64,000 nt of DNA, from assembly GCA_026168455.1 (NCBI GenBank), contig CM047429.1, forward strand, positions 36,812,066-36,876,065, in the 5' to 3' direction. Shown here in pieces: positions 1 through 10,699 of the stretch. Origin of the DNA: Theocolax elegans (taxonomy: Eukaryota > Arthropoda > Insecta > Hymenoptera > Cerocephalidae). The stretch's first letter is position 1, and each line of letters begins with the position of its first letter. Under the pieces are notes generated by a model. That model searched no databases, was not told where the DNA came from, and was given only the letters and a program-made list of their open reading frames with translations. The translations under genes and the position numbers were made by a program.

Positions 1-116
1 TTATAAGTAAAGTTAAATGCGGGACAATTGTGGAGTTAATCATTTCTCAAAGCACCTATTGCACCTCTTTCTCCAACTTGCCTTTATTCTCGTACTTTTC
101 CAAGACTTTTCGCAAC

Positions 117-164
<48 letters not shown>

Positions 165-365
165 TTATATATATATATGTCATATATATGTCATATATAT
201 ATATGTTATATATATATATGTTATATATATATGTTATATCTCTCTATAATATATAAATATTTCGCCGACGCCGCCGCCTCCGCCGTGTCTAAGAATTCGG
301 AATTCAACATATATATATATGTTTTATATATATATATGTCATATATATAAGTGTGTGTGTGTGCG
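1..365. repeat. (TA)n, GCC-rich motif and (GT)n flank
   Basis: Roughly 119-245 and 305-350 are (TA)n broken by short TG steps. Between them, 257-310 holds a GCC-rich block followed by TCTAAGAATTCGGAATTCAAC. Its reverse complement recurs at 15507-15560 and 17418-17475, also next to CA/GT repeats that carry an R1-clade element. 351-375 is (GT)n grading into GGGCGTGCGTG. No gene is supported: reading frames here encode only Tyr-Ile repeats. Confidence 0.85.
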
Positions 366-375
366 GGCGTGCGTG
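365..375. repeat. target-site duplication, outer left copy (GGGCGTGCGTG)
   Basis: The same 11 bases occur at 6631-6641 at the 5' end of the full-length R1-clade element. Ten of them (GGCGTGCGTG) recur at 1980-1989 between the two tandem 3' portions. This brackets the insertion in GT-rich DNA. Part of the motif could be the periodic repeat itself, but the GGGC start is not part of (GT)n. Confidence 0.75.
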
Positions 376-1979
376 TTTTTTTTTTTTCCGAAGCGGTGGA
401 GAAATGCTTAATGCACCATGACTGGAGCCATGCGAAACTCCCCGTGTGTGGGACTCTCCTACCGAAGGATGTCGATAGACATACCCACTAAAACTCCACC
501 TCTTTTCTTACCTTTATTCTCCCGCGGGGAGAGGCAACGGCTACACTAGCCCACTACCGCTGCCATCGCAACTCTTCTCTCCTCTTCTCTTCTGATGAGA
601 CCCAGCCTGTCCACTACGGACGTACAGAGGGTCACTACCGCGTTCCATCCCTCCTGGGAGTCAAGCAGGCACGCCCCGATGCCCTCAGGGGTGAGGGGAC
701 CGCTCCAAGTGACTTGAAACTGGTCCCGTTCCTCCCTGAAACGAAGACACCATAAGAGGACGTGTTCCACGTTTTCGTCCACCCCTGGACAAGCCGGGCA
801 TTCTGCGCTGCCGTAGACCCCTATACGAAATAGGTAGCTACGGAAGCATCCGTGCCCGGTCAACACCTGGGTAAGCTGGAAACTGACGAAGCCGTGTTTC
901 CTGCTCGCCCACTCCCGGATCCGCGGGATGATGCGGTAGGTCCAGCGGCCGTCCATGGCTGAGTCCCATCTACGGTCCGCAATGACCATCGGTTGTGGCA
1001 GCGGTTCTCTTCTAGGCGTCGCCCATCCTCACGGTGTCTTTCAGCTCTCTCGGCTGCCAGGAGGTCGAAGAGGGCGGTCCCCGCGACCACCGAGAGCGCA
1101 ATGTCAGATACGGTTCGGTATGCCCGGGCCACCCTTAGCGCAGCTATCCTGCAGGCTCTCTGGCACGGAGTACCAAAGCTCTTGTGCCTGTTCAGGGCAT
1201 CAACCAAATAGGAGCTCCGTATAAAATTACGGAGCTCACCACCGAGGCAAGGAGAGACCTTCGCGGTTGCTGGGGTCCCCCGATGTTGGGCATGATGCCC
1301 GCCAGCGCACGGGCCACCTTTGCCGCCTTTGAGCCTGCGTTCGCGAGATGGTGTTTGAACGACAGCCGCACGTCTAATGTGACCCCTAAATACTTCAACG
1401 TTTTCACCGACCGTATCCGTTCTACACCTACCGTGAAGGTGGCGGTCCTCTCCTTTTTTGTGCGAGAGATGAGCACCGTCTCCGTGTTTTCCGCCGCCAG
1501 ACTAAGTCCGTGGTCTCTCAACCAAGTGGCGACCACTTCTATAGAGACGTCTCCGAGATATTCGATCTCTTCGACACTCTTTGCGACCACCACTAGCGCC
1601 ACGTCGTCCGCGAAAGCCACCATCGAGACACCCTCCGGAAGTTGCTGCCTAAGCAGGCCGTCATAGACAACTTTCTAGAGTAGGGGCCCAATGACCGAAC
1701 CCTGCGGCACGCCTCCCGTGATGTTGTGGGAGTGCACACCGTCGTCGGTGTCGTAGAGCAGAGTACGGTCAGTCAGGTAACTCGAGATGACCTTCCTGAG
1801 ATAGAGTGGCACTTGGAAGTGCTGCAGGGACAGCATGATGCCGTCCCATCTGGCAGAGTTGAAGGCATTCCGGATGTCCAAGGTGATGATGGCACATGTC
1901 CGCCTTGCACTCCGACCAGCATTGATGGCGTTTGTGGCTATACCAACAACTCTGCCTACAGCGTCCATAGTCGATCGAC
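376..1979 (-). mobile_element. 5'-truncated second copy of the R1-clade element 3' end
   Basis: This segment matches 1990-3593 almost base for base at a period of 1614 bp. It starts (as + strand) with a T12 run, the poly-A tail of the minus-strand element, and stops abruptly at TCGATCGAC inside the RT domain. Differences seen by eye are single-base or dinucleotide indels, for example near 590 versus 2204 and 537 versus 2150. It may be a tandem duplication or a separate truncated insertion, since GGCGTGCGTG flanks it on both sides. Confidence 0.85.
546..1968 (-). pseudogene. ORF2 C-terminal fragment (RT palm to CCHC tail), duplicate copy
   Basis: Read on the minus strand, it begins in the RT region (TLDIRNAFNSA, GGVPQGSVIGPLL). 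An in-frame TAG follows at about 1674. It resumes with the catalytic FADD at 1614-1603 and a thumb/connection region. It then changes frame near 1200 and again near 990, and ends in the cysteine-rich tail (CPACPGVDENVEHVLLWC). It shares the TAG and both frameshifts with the longer copy at 2154-5150, so the lesions predate the duplication. It cannot encode an active enzyme: endonuclease and the RT fingers are absent. Confidence 0.85.
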
Positions 1980-2153
1980 GGCGTGCGTGTTTTTTTTTTT
2001 TCCGAAGCGGTGGAGAATGCTTAATGCACCATGACTGGAGCCATGCGAAACTCCCGTGTGTGGGACTCTCCTACCGAAGGATGTCGATAGACATACCCAC
2101 TAAAACTCCACCTCTTTTCTTACCTTTATTCTCCCGCGGGGAGAGGCAAACGG

Positions 2154-5150
2154 CTACACTAGCCCACTACCGCTGCCATCGCAACTCTTCTCTCCTCTTC
2201 TCTCTCTGATGAGACCCAGCCTGTCCACTACGGACGTACAGAGGGTCACTACCGCGTTCCATCCCTCCTGGGAGTCAAGCAGGCACGCCCCGATGCCCTC
2301 AGGGGTGAGGGGACCGCTCCAAGTGACTTGAAACTGGTCCCGTTCCTCCCTGAAACGAAGACACCATAAGAGGACGTGTTCCACGTTTTCGTCCACCCCT
2401 GGACAAGCCGGGCATTCTGCGCTGCCGTAGACCCCTATACGAAATAGGTAGCTACGGAAGCATCCGTGCCCGGTCAACACCTGGGTAAGCTGGAAACTGA
2501 CGAAGCCGTGTTTCCTGCTCGCCCACTCCCGGATCCGCGGGATGATGCGGTAGGTCCAGCGGCCGTCCATGGCTGAGTCCCATCTACGGTCCGCAATGAC
2601 CATCGGTTGTGGCAGCGGTTCTCTTCTAGGCGTCGCCCATCCTCACGGTGTCTTTCAGCTCTCTCGGCTGCCAGGAGGTCGAAGAGGGCGGTCCCCGCGA
2701 CCACCGAGAGCGCAATGTCAGATACGGTTCGGTATGCCCGGGCCACCCTTAGCGCAGCTATCCTGCAGGCTCTCTGGCACGGAGTACCAAAGCTCTTGTG
2801 CCTGTTCAGGGCATCAACCAAATAGGAGCTCCGTATAAAATTACGGAGCTCACCACCGAGGCAAGGAGAGACCTTCGCGGTTGCTGGGGTCCCCCGATGT
2901 TGGGCATGATGCCCGCCAGCGCACGGGCCACCTTTGCCGCCTTTGAGCCTGCGTTCGCGAGATGGTGTTTGAACGACAGCCGCACGTCTAATGTGACCCC
3001 TAAATACTTCAACGTTTTCACCGACCGTATCCGTTCTACACCTACCGTGAAGGTGGCGGTCCTCTCCTTTTTTGTGCGAGAGATGAGCACCGTCTCCGTG
3101 TTTTCCGCCGCCAGACTAAGTCCGTGGTCTCTCAACCAAGTGGCGACCACTTCTATAGAGACGTCTCCGAGATATTCGATCTCTTCGACACTCTTTGCGA
3201 CCACCACTAGCGCCACGTCGTCCGCGAAAGCCACCATCGAGACACCCTCCGGAAGTTGCTGCCTAAGCAGGCCGTCATAGACAACTTTCTAGAGTAGGGG
3301 CCCAATGACCGAACCCTGCGGCACGCCTCCCGTGATGTTGTGGGAGTGCACACCGTCGTCGGTGTCGTAGAGCAGAGTACGGTCAGTCAGGTAACTCGAG
3401 ATGACCTTCCTGAGATAGAGTGGCACTTGGAAGTGCTGCAGGGACAGCATGATGCCGTCCCATCTGGCAGAGTTGAAGGCATTCCGGATGTCCAAGGTGA
3501 TGATGGCACATGTCCGCCTTGCACTCCGACCAGCATTGATGGCGTTTGTGGCTATACCAACAACTCTGCCTACAGCGTCCATAGTCGATCGACCCTTTCG
3601 GAAGCCGAACTGGTTGTCGGAGAGGTCTCCGGCCCGACCGATGGCCGCTGCGAGCCTGGCGCAGATCACCCGCTCCAGAAGCTTCCCAACTATATCCAGT
3701 AGACAGAGCGGGCGGTAAGATGATGGCTCGTCCGGGGGTTTGTTTCCCTTCGGTAGGAGTACCAGCCTCTGCGTCTTCCACTGGGCCATGAAGCAACCAT
3801 CTCTCAGGCATGCGTTGAATGCGTCCAGGAACAAGCCCGGAGCACTCATCGCCGCTGTCTTGCCGGCCAGGCCAGGTATTCCGTCCGGCCCTGGGGCTTT
3901 ACGTACGGAAATACCTTTAGCGGCCATCCTCAGTTCGGCTTCACTAATGTCTGGCGACTCCGCTGCACCAATGGTGGCCATCAGGCCCGTCCCTGTTGCC
4001 CTTTTCCGATGTTCTGGAAACAGGTGGCGGACTACTCCGTCGAGAAAAACTGGGTCGGTGGGTGCAACAGCGCTCCCGGGGTTGATCTTATTCATAACCG
4101 TTTTATACGGTCTGCCCCAGGGGTCGTGTTCCGGCTCCTCACATAGCTCCCGCCAACACCTTCTCTTGGCAGCCTTGATGGCCACCTTGAGATCCCTCCG
4201 CTTTTGTTCGTATTCTGCGGAACGATCTTGGAACCGCAGTGTTCCCCTCGCTCTTTGGTGCAGCCTTCTGGCACGCAGGCACTCACGTCTCTTTTCTGCG
4301 ATGTCTTCATTCCATCAGATTATTGGTGGGCGGCCGCGAGGGTTGAACTTTACGGCCATACAGGCATCGGAAGCCGCTGTTAAGGCATTCGTGAGGCCTC
4401 GTGCTTTTTTTTGGCGGTTCCCTCCACTTTTACCCCCTCAAGGGAGCAGAGGAACGTCTCACGATCAAACGTGGCTGGTGCCCATCTCTCTCTTGCTCCT
4501 CTTCCTGCTCTCTTTATCCTCCCGCTGGTCAGCTGGAGCTGGTACACGACTGCTTGGTGGTCACTACCCGTGTAACGATCGCTAACTTTCCAGCCGAATC
4601 CCCCTCCCCCCATCAATCTAGGATCGACGAAGGTGAGGTCGACTATGGACGACTTGCCGGCTTTGGTGAAAGTCGGGGTTGTCCCTGTGTTAGCGATCTC
4701 CAGCCCCAGTAGAGCGAACGCCTCGAGGAGTGCGCGACCACGCGCGTTGGTCTTGGCGCTGCCCCAGTCCGTCGCCCAAGCATTGAAGTCCCCACCGATT
4801 GCGACCGGCAGCCGTGAGGACCGAGCACTGGTGACGACTGCATCCAGAGATCTCGCAAAGTCCTCGGTGGAATCGCTGGGCGGGAAGTAGCAGCTGTACA
4901 TGCGTACCCCCGCCACCTCCACCCAGATGAAGCTGGGAAGGGGGGCGACCATCTTTCTGGAGATGTGTATATTTCCACATACCCAGATGGCCGCCTTGCC
5001 CGTGGCATCCCTTACTCAGTTCGACTTCTCGAGATTCCGGAACTCCTCGTTGATGATCGCTACGTCCGCTCTCTCCTCTCTGACCAGCTGGGGCAGCAGG
5101 TCCTGGGCCACAGCGCAGTGATTGAGGTTTATTTGGAGCACCTTAATCAT
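2154..5150 (-). pseudogene. ORF2: AP endonuclease + reverse transcriptase + CCHC tail, disrupted
   Basis: In active relatives ORF2 nicks the target and primes cDNA synthesis there. The start is the ATG at 5150-5148, which overlaps the ORF1 stop. The endonuclease runs from 5150 to about 4450, with a frame change near 5015; GDFNAW and SDHQAVV catalytic-region motifs are visible. RT lies at about 4185-2800: KAPGPDGIPG, SSYRPLCLLD, TLDIRNAFNSA, GGVPQGSVIGPLL, then FADD at 3228-3217. A TAG at about 3288-3286 sits where relatives have Trp. Frame changes also occur near 4380, 2815 and 2610. The tail carries CPACPGVDENVEHVLLWC. Full length in family members is about 1000 residues, and nearly all of it is recognisable here. 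Confidence 0.85.
5143..5150 (-). promoter_or_regulatory. overlapping ORF1 stop / ORF2 start (ATGATTAA)
   Basis: On the minus strand the ORF2 ATG (5150-5148) and the ORF1 TAA (5145-5143) lie within the eight bases ATGATTAA, in different frames. Stop/start overlaps are known in R1-clade elements and are thought to allow ORF2 translation by termination and reinitiation. The arrangement is seen directly; the coupling is inferred. Confidence 0.65.
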
Positions 5151-6557
5151 TTTTGATGTGTGCTCCCTCCTCATGCGAGGTCTTTGCTTTGACCTCGCAG
5201 TCCACTGCTTTGTGGCCCTCTTGGCCGCACCGATAGCATTGCGCTGACCGGTCGACTGCGCTCTTGCACTCCCTCGCAATGTGTCCCGATTCGTGGCATC
5301 GGTAGCAGCGCGAGGATACCTCTCGCAGTCGAACTCTGCAATTGACCCATCCGATCCGGAGCTTCCCGTCTTGCAGCAGTTTTTTGGCAGCTACTGCCAG
5401 AAGCTGGATGGTCGCAGCTAGGGTGCCACTGTAGGATCCCCTGGTTTTAATTTTATCCGGGGATACCACGTTTGGCCCGATCTTTGCTGCAATCGCTGCG
5501 GCCACCTCCGTTGTTGTCGTGGACTAGTTCATGTCCCTGATGGTGATAGACACTTTGTGAGTCAGCAGCTGGACCTCTGCTGACCCACTCAGGGTGGACG
5601 AGACCACTGTCGTTAGCTCCGCCGTTTCCGTTCCGGGTCGCCCCAGTTCGAGGAGGAGCTCCCTGGTGCGCCTGATACGCGTGACCCATTCTCCTAGGGA
5701 CTTTAATTCCGGTGCAGCCTTTACCTTCCGGAGAATGTCAGCGTAGGAAGAGCCCCCGCTAGATGTCTTGATCTTGATGGCATCTGGGCGTGGGGGTCTT
5801 ACTCCGGCCTTAGGCTCTGCCGTGCCTTTGACCGGTTTGCTGGCACGTTTCTGCTGTTCTTGCTGCTTCGGCTGGCTGTACTTCATCTTCTTCTTCTTTT
5901 TGCCCTTCTTCACTACCGTGGCCTAGTCAGGGACCTTTGACTGGTTCCCACCGGTCTCAGGAACGGATCTAAGGATCTGGTCTTAGGAACGGATGGCGAA
6001 GCACCTGCTGGCCCACCTTTGTTAGTGGGCTGCTTCGACCCCTTCTTCCTTTTCTCCGGGGGTTGCTGTGGTGTTGAGGGCTTTTCCCTTTCCACCGGTC
6101 TCCTCTGTCGCTCTTCAGCGCGGAAGATGGGCGACGTTTGGCACGTACCATCCCTACGCGCATCCGCCATTTTAGTTTTCGGCGCTGTCGAACACACAGC
6201 ACCGTTCACCCGCGCATATTCATTGAGAGCTCTGCTGGTTGCTCTCGCCATACTCTTCAGTTTTCTGTGGATGTTGTTCTTATTAAGAACAAACTCCACC
6301 AGGGTATCTACCTTCTCACGCAGACGGAGAAAAGCTCTGTCAGCGTCACTCGACATCCCAGTCGAGGGTAGGTCACACGTAGCATTAGTGGCCGAGTGAC
6401 CAACCTCAGCAGCACTTACCATTTTAACGGTGTGAGTTTGGTCCCCCCCAAAGGGTAGTGTTGTTTTCAGCTCACTATCCATACTTGGTTTAATTTCGGG
6501 GTGCCTTCCCCTATCTGGTTTTGGTTCGCCCCGAATATGTGATTTTTTCGGTACCAT
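5143..6557 (-). pseudogene. ORF1: gag-like nucleic-acid-binding protein, disrupted
   Basis: The product would coat element RNA. It starts MVPKKSHIRGEPKPDRG at 6557. A charged, low-complexity N-terminal half is followed by a Lys-rich patch (about 5910-5880), a conserved gag core (about 5800-5350) and two zinc knuckles (CYRCHESGHIAREC and CYRCGQEGHKAVDC) at about 5310-5200. The frame breaks before 5913. Two TAG codons lie in the reconstructed frame, near 5924 and 5524. At the first, the paralogue at 15651-17238 has TGG (Trp). The stop overlaps the ORF2 start. Assignment is firm from the knuckles and position; individual domain borders are approximate. Confidence 0.8.
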
Positions 6558-6630
6558 TCATATCTGGAAAGCATTCTCCTATCCACCACCTGGGGAGGCG
6601 CCACGATACGGGACCAGCAAACCCGGCATG

Positions 6631-6696
6631 GGGCGTGCGTGCGTGTGTGTGTGTGTGTATGTGTGTGTGTGTGTGTGTGTGTGTCTTTGTGTGTGT

Positions 6697-6739
<43 letters not shown>

Positions 6740-6765
6740 TTTGTGTGTGTGTGTGTGTGTACGTG
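6631..6765. repeat. target duplication plus (GT)n microsatellite
   Basis: 6631-6641 is GGGCGTGCGTG, the right-hand target duplication of the R1-clade element. The rest is (GT)n with TCTTTGTG and AAGTG interruptions. It leads straight into the Helitron-like repeat at 6771. The same (GT)n to TTGTTTTTTCAAGAATAG junction recurs, reversed, at 63780-63800. Confidence 0.9.
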
Positions 6766-6770
6766 TTATT

Positions 6771-8010
6771 TGTTTTTTCAAGAATAGATAATATATGTAT
6801 TTTTTCCGTGCGCAAAAAAAAGTTGTGAATATAACTTGAAAGAATGTGTATTAGTTTACTTATTCCTGATAAAACTCATAAAATAAAAACAGACCTAAAA
6901 TTTAATGTAATGTTTTTAAAAATATGCACAATTTTTCGAAGATAAAATAAATATTAATCAAGCATAACATACACTTTTCCAAATATCTATATGTGAAATA
7001 TACATTAAATTAAAAATTAAATACATTAATTATTGCATTTTTAAGATAATTCTATTATAAACAGTAATGGCAAAAGAAAATACGAATTACATTTCAAAAG
7101 TTTTTTGAAAATTATTATTTTAGTAGTATTTAATTTAAATATTATTCAAATCAAAATTTAAAAATTGTATGGATATATAAGTAAGTAGATTACGTATATT
7201 TATATAAAACAATATTTTAAATAAACAAGTATGTATTTATTAGAAACAGAAGGATATTTAAGAAATGAATTTGTTTATAATAATCAAAATAAATATTTGG
7301 GCTCTGCATAGTAAAAATAAATTGGATATAATTATGGATTAAAACGCAAATTTTGAAGGAGGGTGCAAATTACGAATTACGGGAGAAGTGGAAGAAACAG
7401 GTTTTTATTTATATACCGCTAAAATGTTATAAATAATTCTTTAAAACTGATACAAAAATTAATTTAATTAAGAAGAAAGTTTTATTACTCTAAAAGTACA
7501 AAATATTAATGACATAGGCGATGATCGTTCGTCATTAAAAAAATTAATTTTAGGAGGTGAAGTTCTATTTATAACCGTTTAAAATAATCCAAAATTTTAA
7601 TAAGTTGTTAACTGAAATACTACAATTTAGTAAGTATATGTACTTTACTATTTTTGGTAAGTTAATTTTTTATTAACATTTATAATTATTAAAATATAAA
7701 TTTAAGCTTTATAAGAATTCATATAGTTTAAAATTTCCAGTTAACATTTAATATGTCTCTATTTTTTTATTATTTGTATTCCGATTTCATTACACTAAAT
7801 TTTCGTAAACTTTTATTTATAAATTATAATAACTATAGCATACCTCCAAGGTGTTGTGTGAATCTGTTTAATTTTTAAGGTGTCCATGGTAGTGAAAAAA
7901 TAATACAATTTAAAACAATATTTTAAATAAATTAATTACGAAAAACCTTTTTCGAAATTATAAATAGAGGGTTGGCGCGCGAAGCGCGCAGGGGGGCGGA
8001 GCCCCCCTAG
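6771..8010 (+). mobile_element. Helitron-like repeat, near-complete copy A
   Basis: It begins TTGTTTTTTCAAGAATAG beside (GT)n. It ends with two adjacent GC hairpins (GCGCGC-GAA-GCGCGC and GGGGGGC-GGA-GCCCCCC) and CTAG, followed by T in (TA)n. A terminal hairpin plus CTRR with insertion before T is the known 3' signature of Helitrons. The stem runs into the CTAG here, rather than lying about 10 bp upstream, so the assignment is tentative. The AT-rich body contains decayed coding-like stretches shared among copies at 34488, 43153, 45483, 60983 and 62917. No Rep or helicase motif was recognised. Confidence 0.55.
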
Positions 8011-8052
8011 TATATATATATATATATGTATCTATATGTATATATATGTATA
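8011..8052. repeat. (TA)n spacer between inverted Helitron-like copies
   Basis: A TA-rich spacer of about 42 bp separates two copies of the same repeat facing each other, so their GC-hairpin ends lie almost back to back. Confidence 0.8.
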
Positions 8053-9076
8053 CTAATTTGGCTTCGCCCCCTTGCGCGCTTCGCGCGCCAACCCCCTATT
8101 TTTAATTTCGAAAAAGGTTTTTCGTAATTAATTTAGTTAAAATAATGTTTTAAATTGTATTTTTTTTCCCTACCATGAACGCCTTAAAAATTAAACAGAT
8201 TCACACAACACCTTAGAGGTATTGCTATAGTGCTTTGGGTTTTATACCAAAATTTAATTTTTTTTTAAATGCGATTATAATTTATAAATAAAATTTTTTA
8301 CCAAAATTTAGTATAATCAAATCAGAATAAAAATAATAAAAAAAATAGAGACATATTGAATATTAACTGTAAATTTTATACTATATGAATTCCTATAAAG
8401 CTTAAATTCATATTTTAATAATTATAAATGTTAATGAAAAATTAACTTATAAAAAATAGTAAAGTGCATATACTTACTAAATTGTAGTATTTAGTAACAA
8501 CTTATTATAATTTTGGAATATTTTAAACGGATCTAAATAGAACTATCTCCTAAAATTAATTTATTTAATGACGAAGGATCAACGTCAAAAATTCTATGGT
8601 ATTAATATTTTGTACTTTTAGAGTAATAAAACTTTCTTCTTAAATAAATAAATTTTTGTATTAATTTTAAAGAACTATTTATATCATTTTAATTAATGTA
8701 ATTCGAATGTAATTCGTAATTTGCACCTTCTTTCAAAATTTGCGTTTTAATCCATAATTATATCCAATTTATTTTTTCCTTTACTTACAGAGCCCATATA
8801 TTTATTTTGATTATTATAAACAAATTCATTCCTTAAATAACCTTCTGTTTCTAATAAATACATACTTGTTTATTTAAAATATTGTTATATATAAATATAC
8901 TTAATCTACTCACTTATATATCCATACAATTTTGAAATTTTAATTTAAAAAATATTTAAATTAAATTAATATTTTTTGAAAATCTTTTCAAATGTAATTC
9001 GTATTTAAATTACCATTGTTAAAATTTGAATTTTCTTTTGCCATTACTGTTTATAATAGAATTATCTTAAGAATGC
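8053..9076 (-). mobile_element. Helitron-like repeat, copy B, inverted and truncated
   Basis: Reverse orientation of copy A. The terminal hairpin is eroded (GGGGGCGAAGCC, then AAATTAG instead of CTAG), and the rest of the body aligns throughout. Homology ends near 9076, where the LTR of the next element begins, so the (GT)n-proximal end is missing. With copy A it forms a diverged inverted repeat of about 1 kb per arm. Confidence 0.6.
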
Positions 9077-9253
9077 TATAACGGGCGCGTGTTCCGAAAT
9101 GCGCGATAGCCCGTAAACTCGAAAACCGCGTAACCACGTGATTACGCGCGATCGCGCAACGTCGCAAAGGGCCGCGAGACACCGAGTCTCGAGCAGTCCG
9201 TTTCTGGCTGGAACCCGATTACGTACACGATCCCGACACGAGCGAGAGTGAGT

Positions 9254-9291
<38 letters not shown>

Positions 9292-9416
9292 GTGGGATAT
9301 CAGTGTGTGCCCGAGCCGAGGGTATTATCCTCGGGACGATACTTTGTCGCCGTGCCTCTTTCCCGACGCTCGAGGAAGTCCAGCCATCCACGATACGAGC
9401 GAGCGAGGGATTGATC

Positions 9417-9600
9417 AACTCGCCGGCGCATCCTTGAGCAAAGTAAGTTGCTTTGAATTTCCCGTAGTGCTGAGCTACCCCGTACGCGAATTTCCCGCGC
9501 ACCGCAAACTCGCCGGCGCATCCTTGAGCAAAGTAAGTTGCTTTGATTTTCCCGTGGTGCTGAGCTACCCCGTACGCGAATTTCCCGCGCACCGCAAACT
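9417..9600 (+). repeat. 89-90 bp tandem duplication within the LTR
   Basis: Two consecutive copies begin ACTCGCCGGCGCATCCTTGA near 9418 and 9508. They differ at two bases seen by eye (GAATTTCCCGTAG versus GATTTTCCCGTGG). A third partial start follows at 9598. Confidence 0.9.
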
Positions 9601-9643
9601 CGCCGCGCTATTGCGTACGACCCCGAGGTCGACCGTATCATAT

Positions 9644-10125
9644 CCTAGCCGATGCTCCTCGTCGAGCACTGCTGTCGAGCGCAACCGAGCGCATGTAAAT
9701 ATCACTTATACTTATTTTTGTTTACATAGAATATACGCTTAGTTTATTAGTTATTAAACTCTCGTGTAGTTATTCTTGAGACCTCATATTCTTATCCCGC
9801 TTACCCAGCCGCCTCCGCGGGCGCGTCAACCTTCTAGTTGGCGCGCATTCTGAGCGGCCGAGCCTTGTGTACTTCAACAGGCACGAGCACCCGGAAAGTA
9901 TATTCTCGTTCCTCCTATCACGAGTGTGACTCGGTTCCGGCGGTTCTCCTCGCGATAGAGAATCGCTATCGTTGTTAATGGCGCATCACCGGGATATCGT
10001 GTTTGCATCACGGCTACTGTCCGTGCGCGATATCGCGGCATCGAGGGACACGGCAGCGCGGCACGTAGGTCGCGCAGGTAAGTCCGCTCGACAGCAGTGC
10101 TCGACGAGGAGCATCGGCTAGGATC
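9644..10125. repeat. inverted repeat arms in the LTR
   Basis: About 39 bases at 9645-9683 (start ATCCTAGCCGATGCTCC) recur as reverse complement at 10086-10124, just before the LTR end. The arms are about 400 bp apart and nearly perfect. They could form a large stem in the LTR or its transcript. Confidence 0.8.
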
Positions 10126-10138
10126 GCCCCGTTACAGC

Positions 10139-10155
10139 TGGCGCCCAACTACAGG
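10139..10155 (+). promoter_or_regulatory. primer-binding site (TGGCGCCCAAC type)
   Basis: TGGCGCCCAACTACAGG lies two bases after the LTR end. TGGCGCCCAAC matches the start of PBSs complementary to lysine tRNAs; the following bases diverge, so the exact tRNA is uncertain. Confidence 0.7.
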
Positions 10156-10699
10156 TTTCGGGTTAGGATACGCGGTACCCCGCTTCCAAGAAAATAGAGT
10201 ATTTTATTTTCGGTGCTCAACTTATTTTGTTGAAAATAAATCGCACCTCGTAGTCCATTTCTCTCGTACCTCTCTTCGTTTTCGTTTTCTTTTCTTTCTC
10301 ACAGATAATTGCGATAGGGTGCTACCGCAATTTCGAATATAAATAATTAACAATTATTGATTATTATTGATGTTTATTTAATACATAAACAGTTTTCAGC
10401 GCACAAATAATTAATAATTTTTGAGAAAAATTATTAATTGCCAACATAATTAATTTCTTTTATTTATAATAATCGAAAATTATTAATCAATTTTGGCGAA
10501 CATTTGGCGTATAAATTATCCCGTTTTAGAGCTAAATGAAGTATAATTTTTGAGAAAAATTACAAAATCGCCAGGGAAATTAAAACTTTTTGAAGCTCTA
10601 TTCAAATAATATTCTTCAATCATAATAGCCCGTACCCACGTTAAAATTTTAACTCGCTTAATTCGTGCATTGTTGACGCGAGGAGGCACGCGACGTTTT

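Larger units (their letters stand above)
1990..6630 (-). mobile_element. R1-clade non-LTR retrotransposon inserted in a GT/CA microsatellite
   Basis: The 5' end is near 6630 and the poly-A tail appears as T12 at 1990-2001. Order on the minus strand: 5' UTR, ORF1 (gag-like with two CCHC knuckles), overlapping ORF2 (AP endonuclease, RT, cysteine-rich tail), short 3' UTR, poly-A. The flanks are (GT)n with GGGCGTGCGTG duplicated. The endonuclease start (LQINLNHCAVAQDLL) and the GDFNAWATDWG motif are typical of the insect R1 clade. Within that clade, Waldo- and Mino-type elements are known to target CA-type microsatellites, so such a relative is likely. No rDNA flank is present, so this is not R1 at its 28S site. 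Several stops and frameshifts make the copy inactive. Confidence 0.85.
9077..10136 (+). repeat. 5' LTR of the decayed gypsy element
   Basis: It begins TATAACGGGCG (mutated from TGTAACGG) and ends CGCCCCGTTACA, short inverted ends typical of LTRs. The PBS starts two bases later. It is GC-rich against an AT-rich background. It contains a (GA)n run at 9243-9287, an 89-90 bp tandem duplication at 9417-9600 and a long internal inverted repeat. Confidence 0.65.

Noticed and set aside
860..1666. Long plus-strand and alternative-frame ORFs opposite the R1-clade ORF2 (also 2474-3280 and 3740-4585)
   Set aside because: They are shadows of the GC-rich minus-strand coding sequence and lack motifs of their own.
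1..6641. R1 element at its canonical 28S rDNA site
   Set aside because: Both flanks are microsatellite and other repeats; no rRNA sequence is present.
6467..6828. Reading frames of His-Thr or Cys-Val repeats over (GT)n (also at 15579, 17113, 42948, 45280 and 63741)
   Set aside because: They are translations of microsatellites; every frame is open and none has a non-repetitive conserved part.
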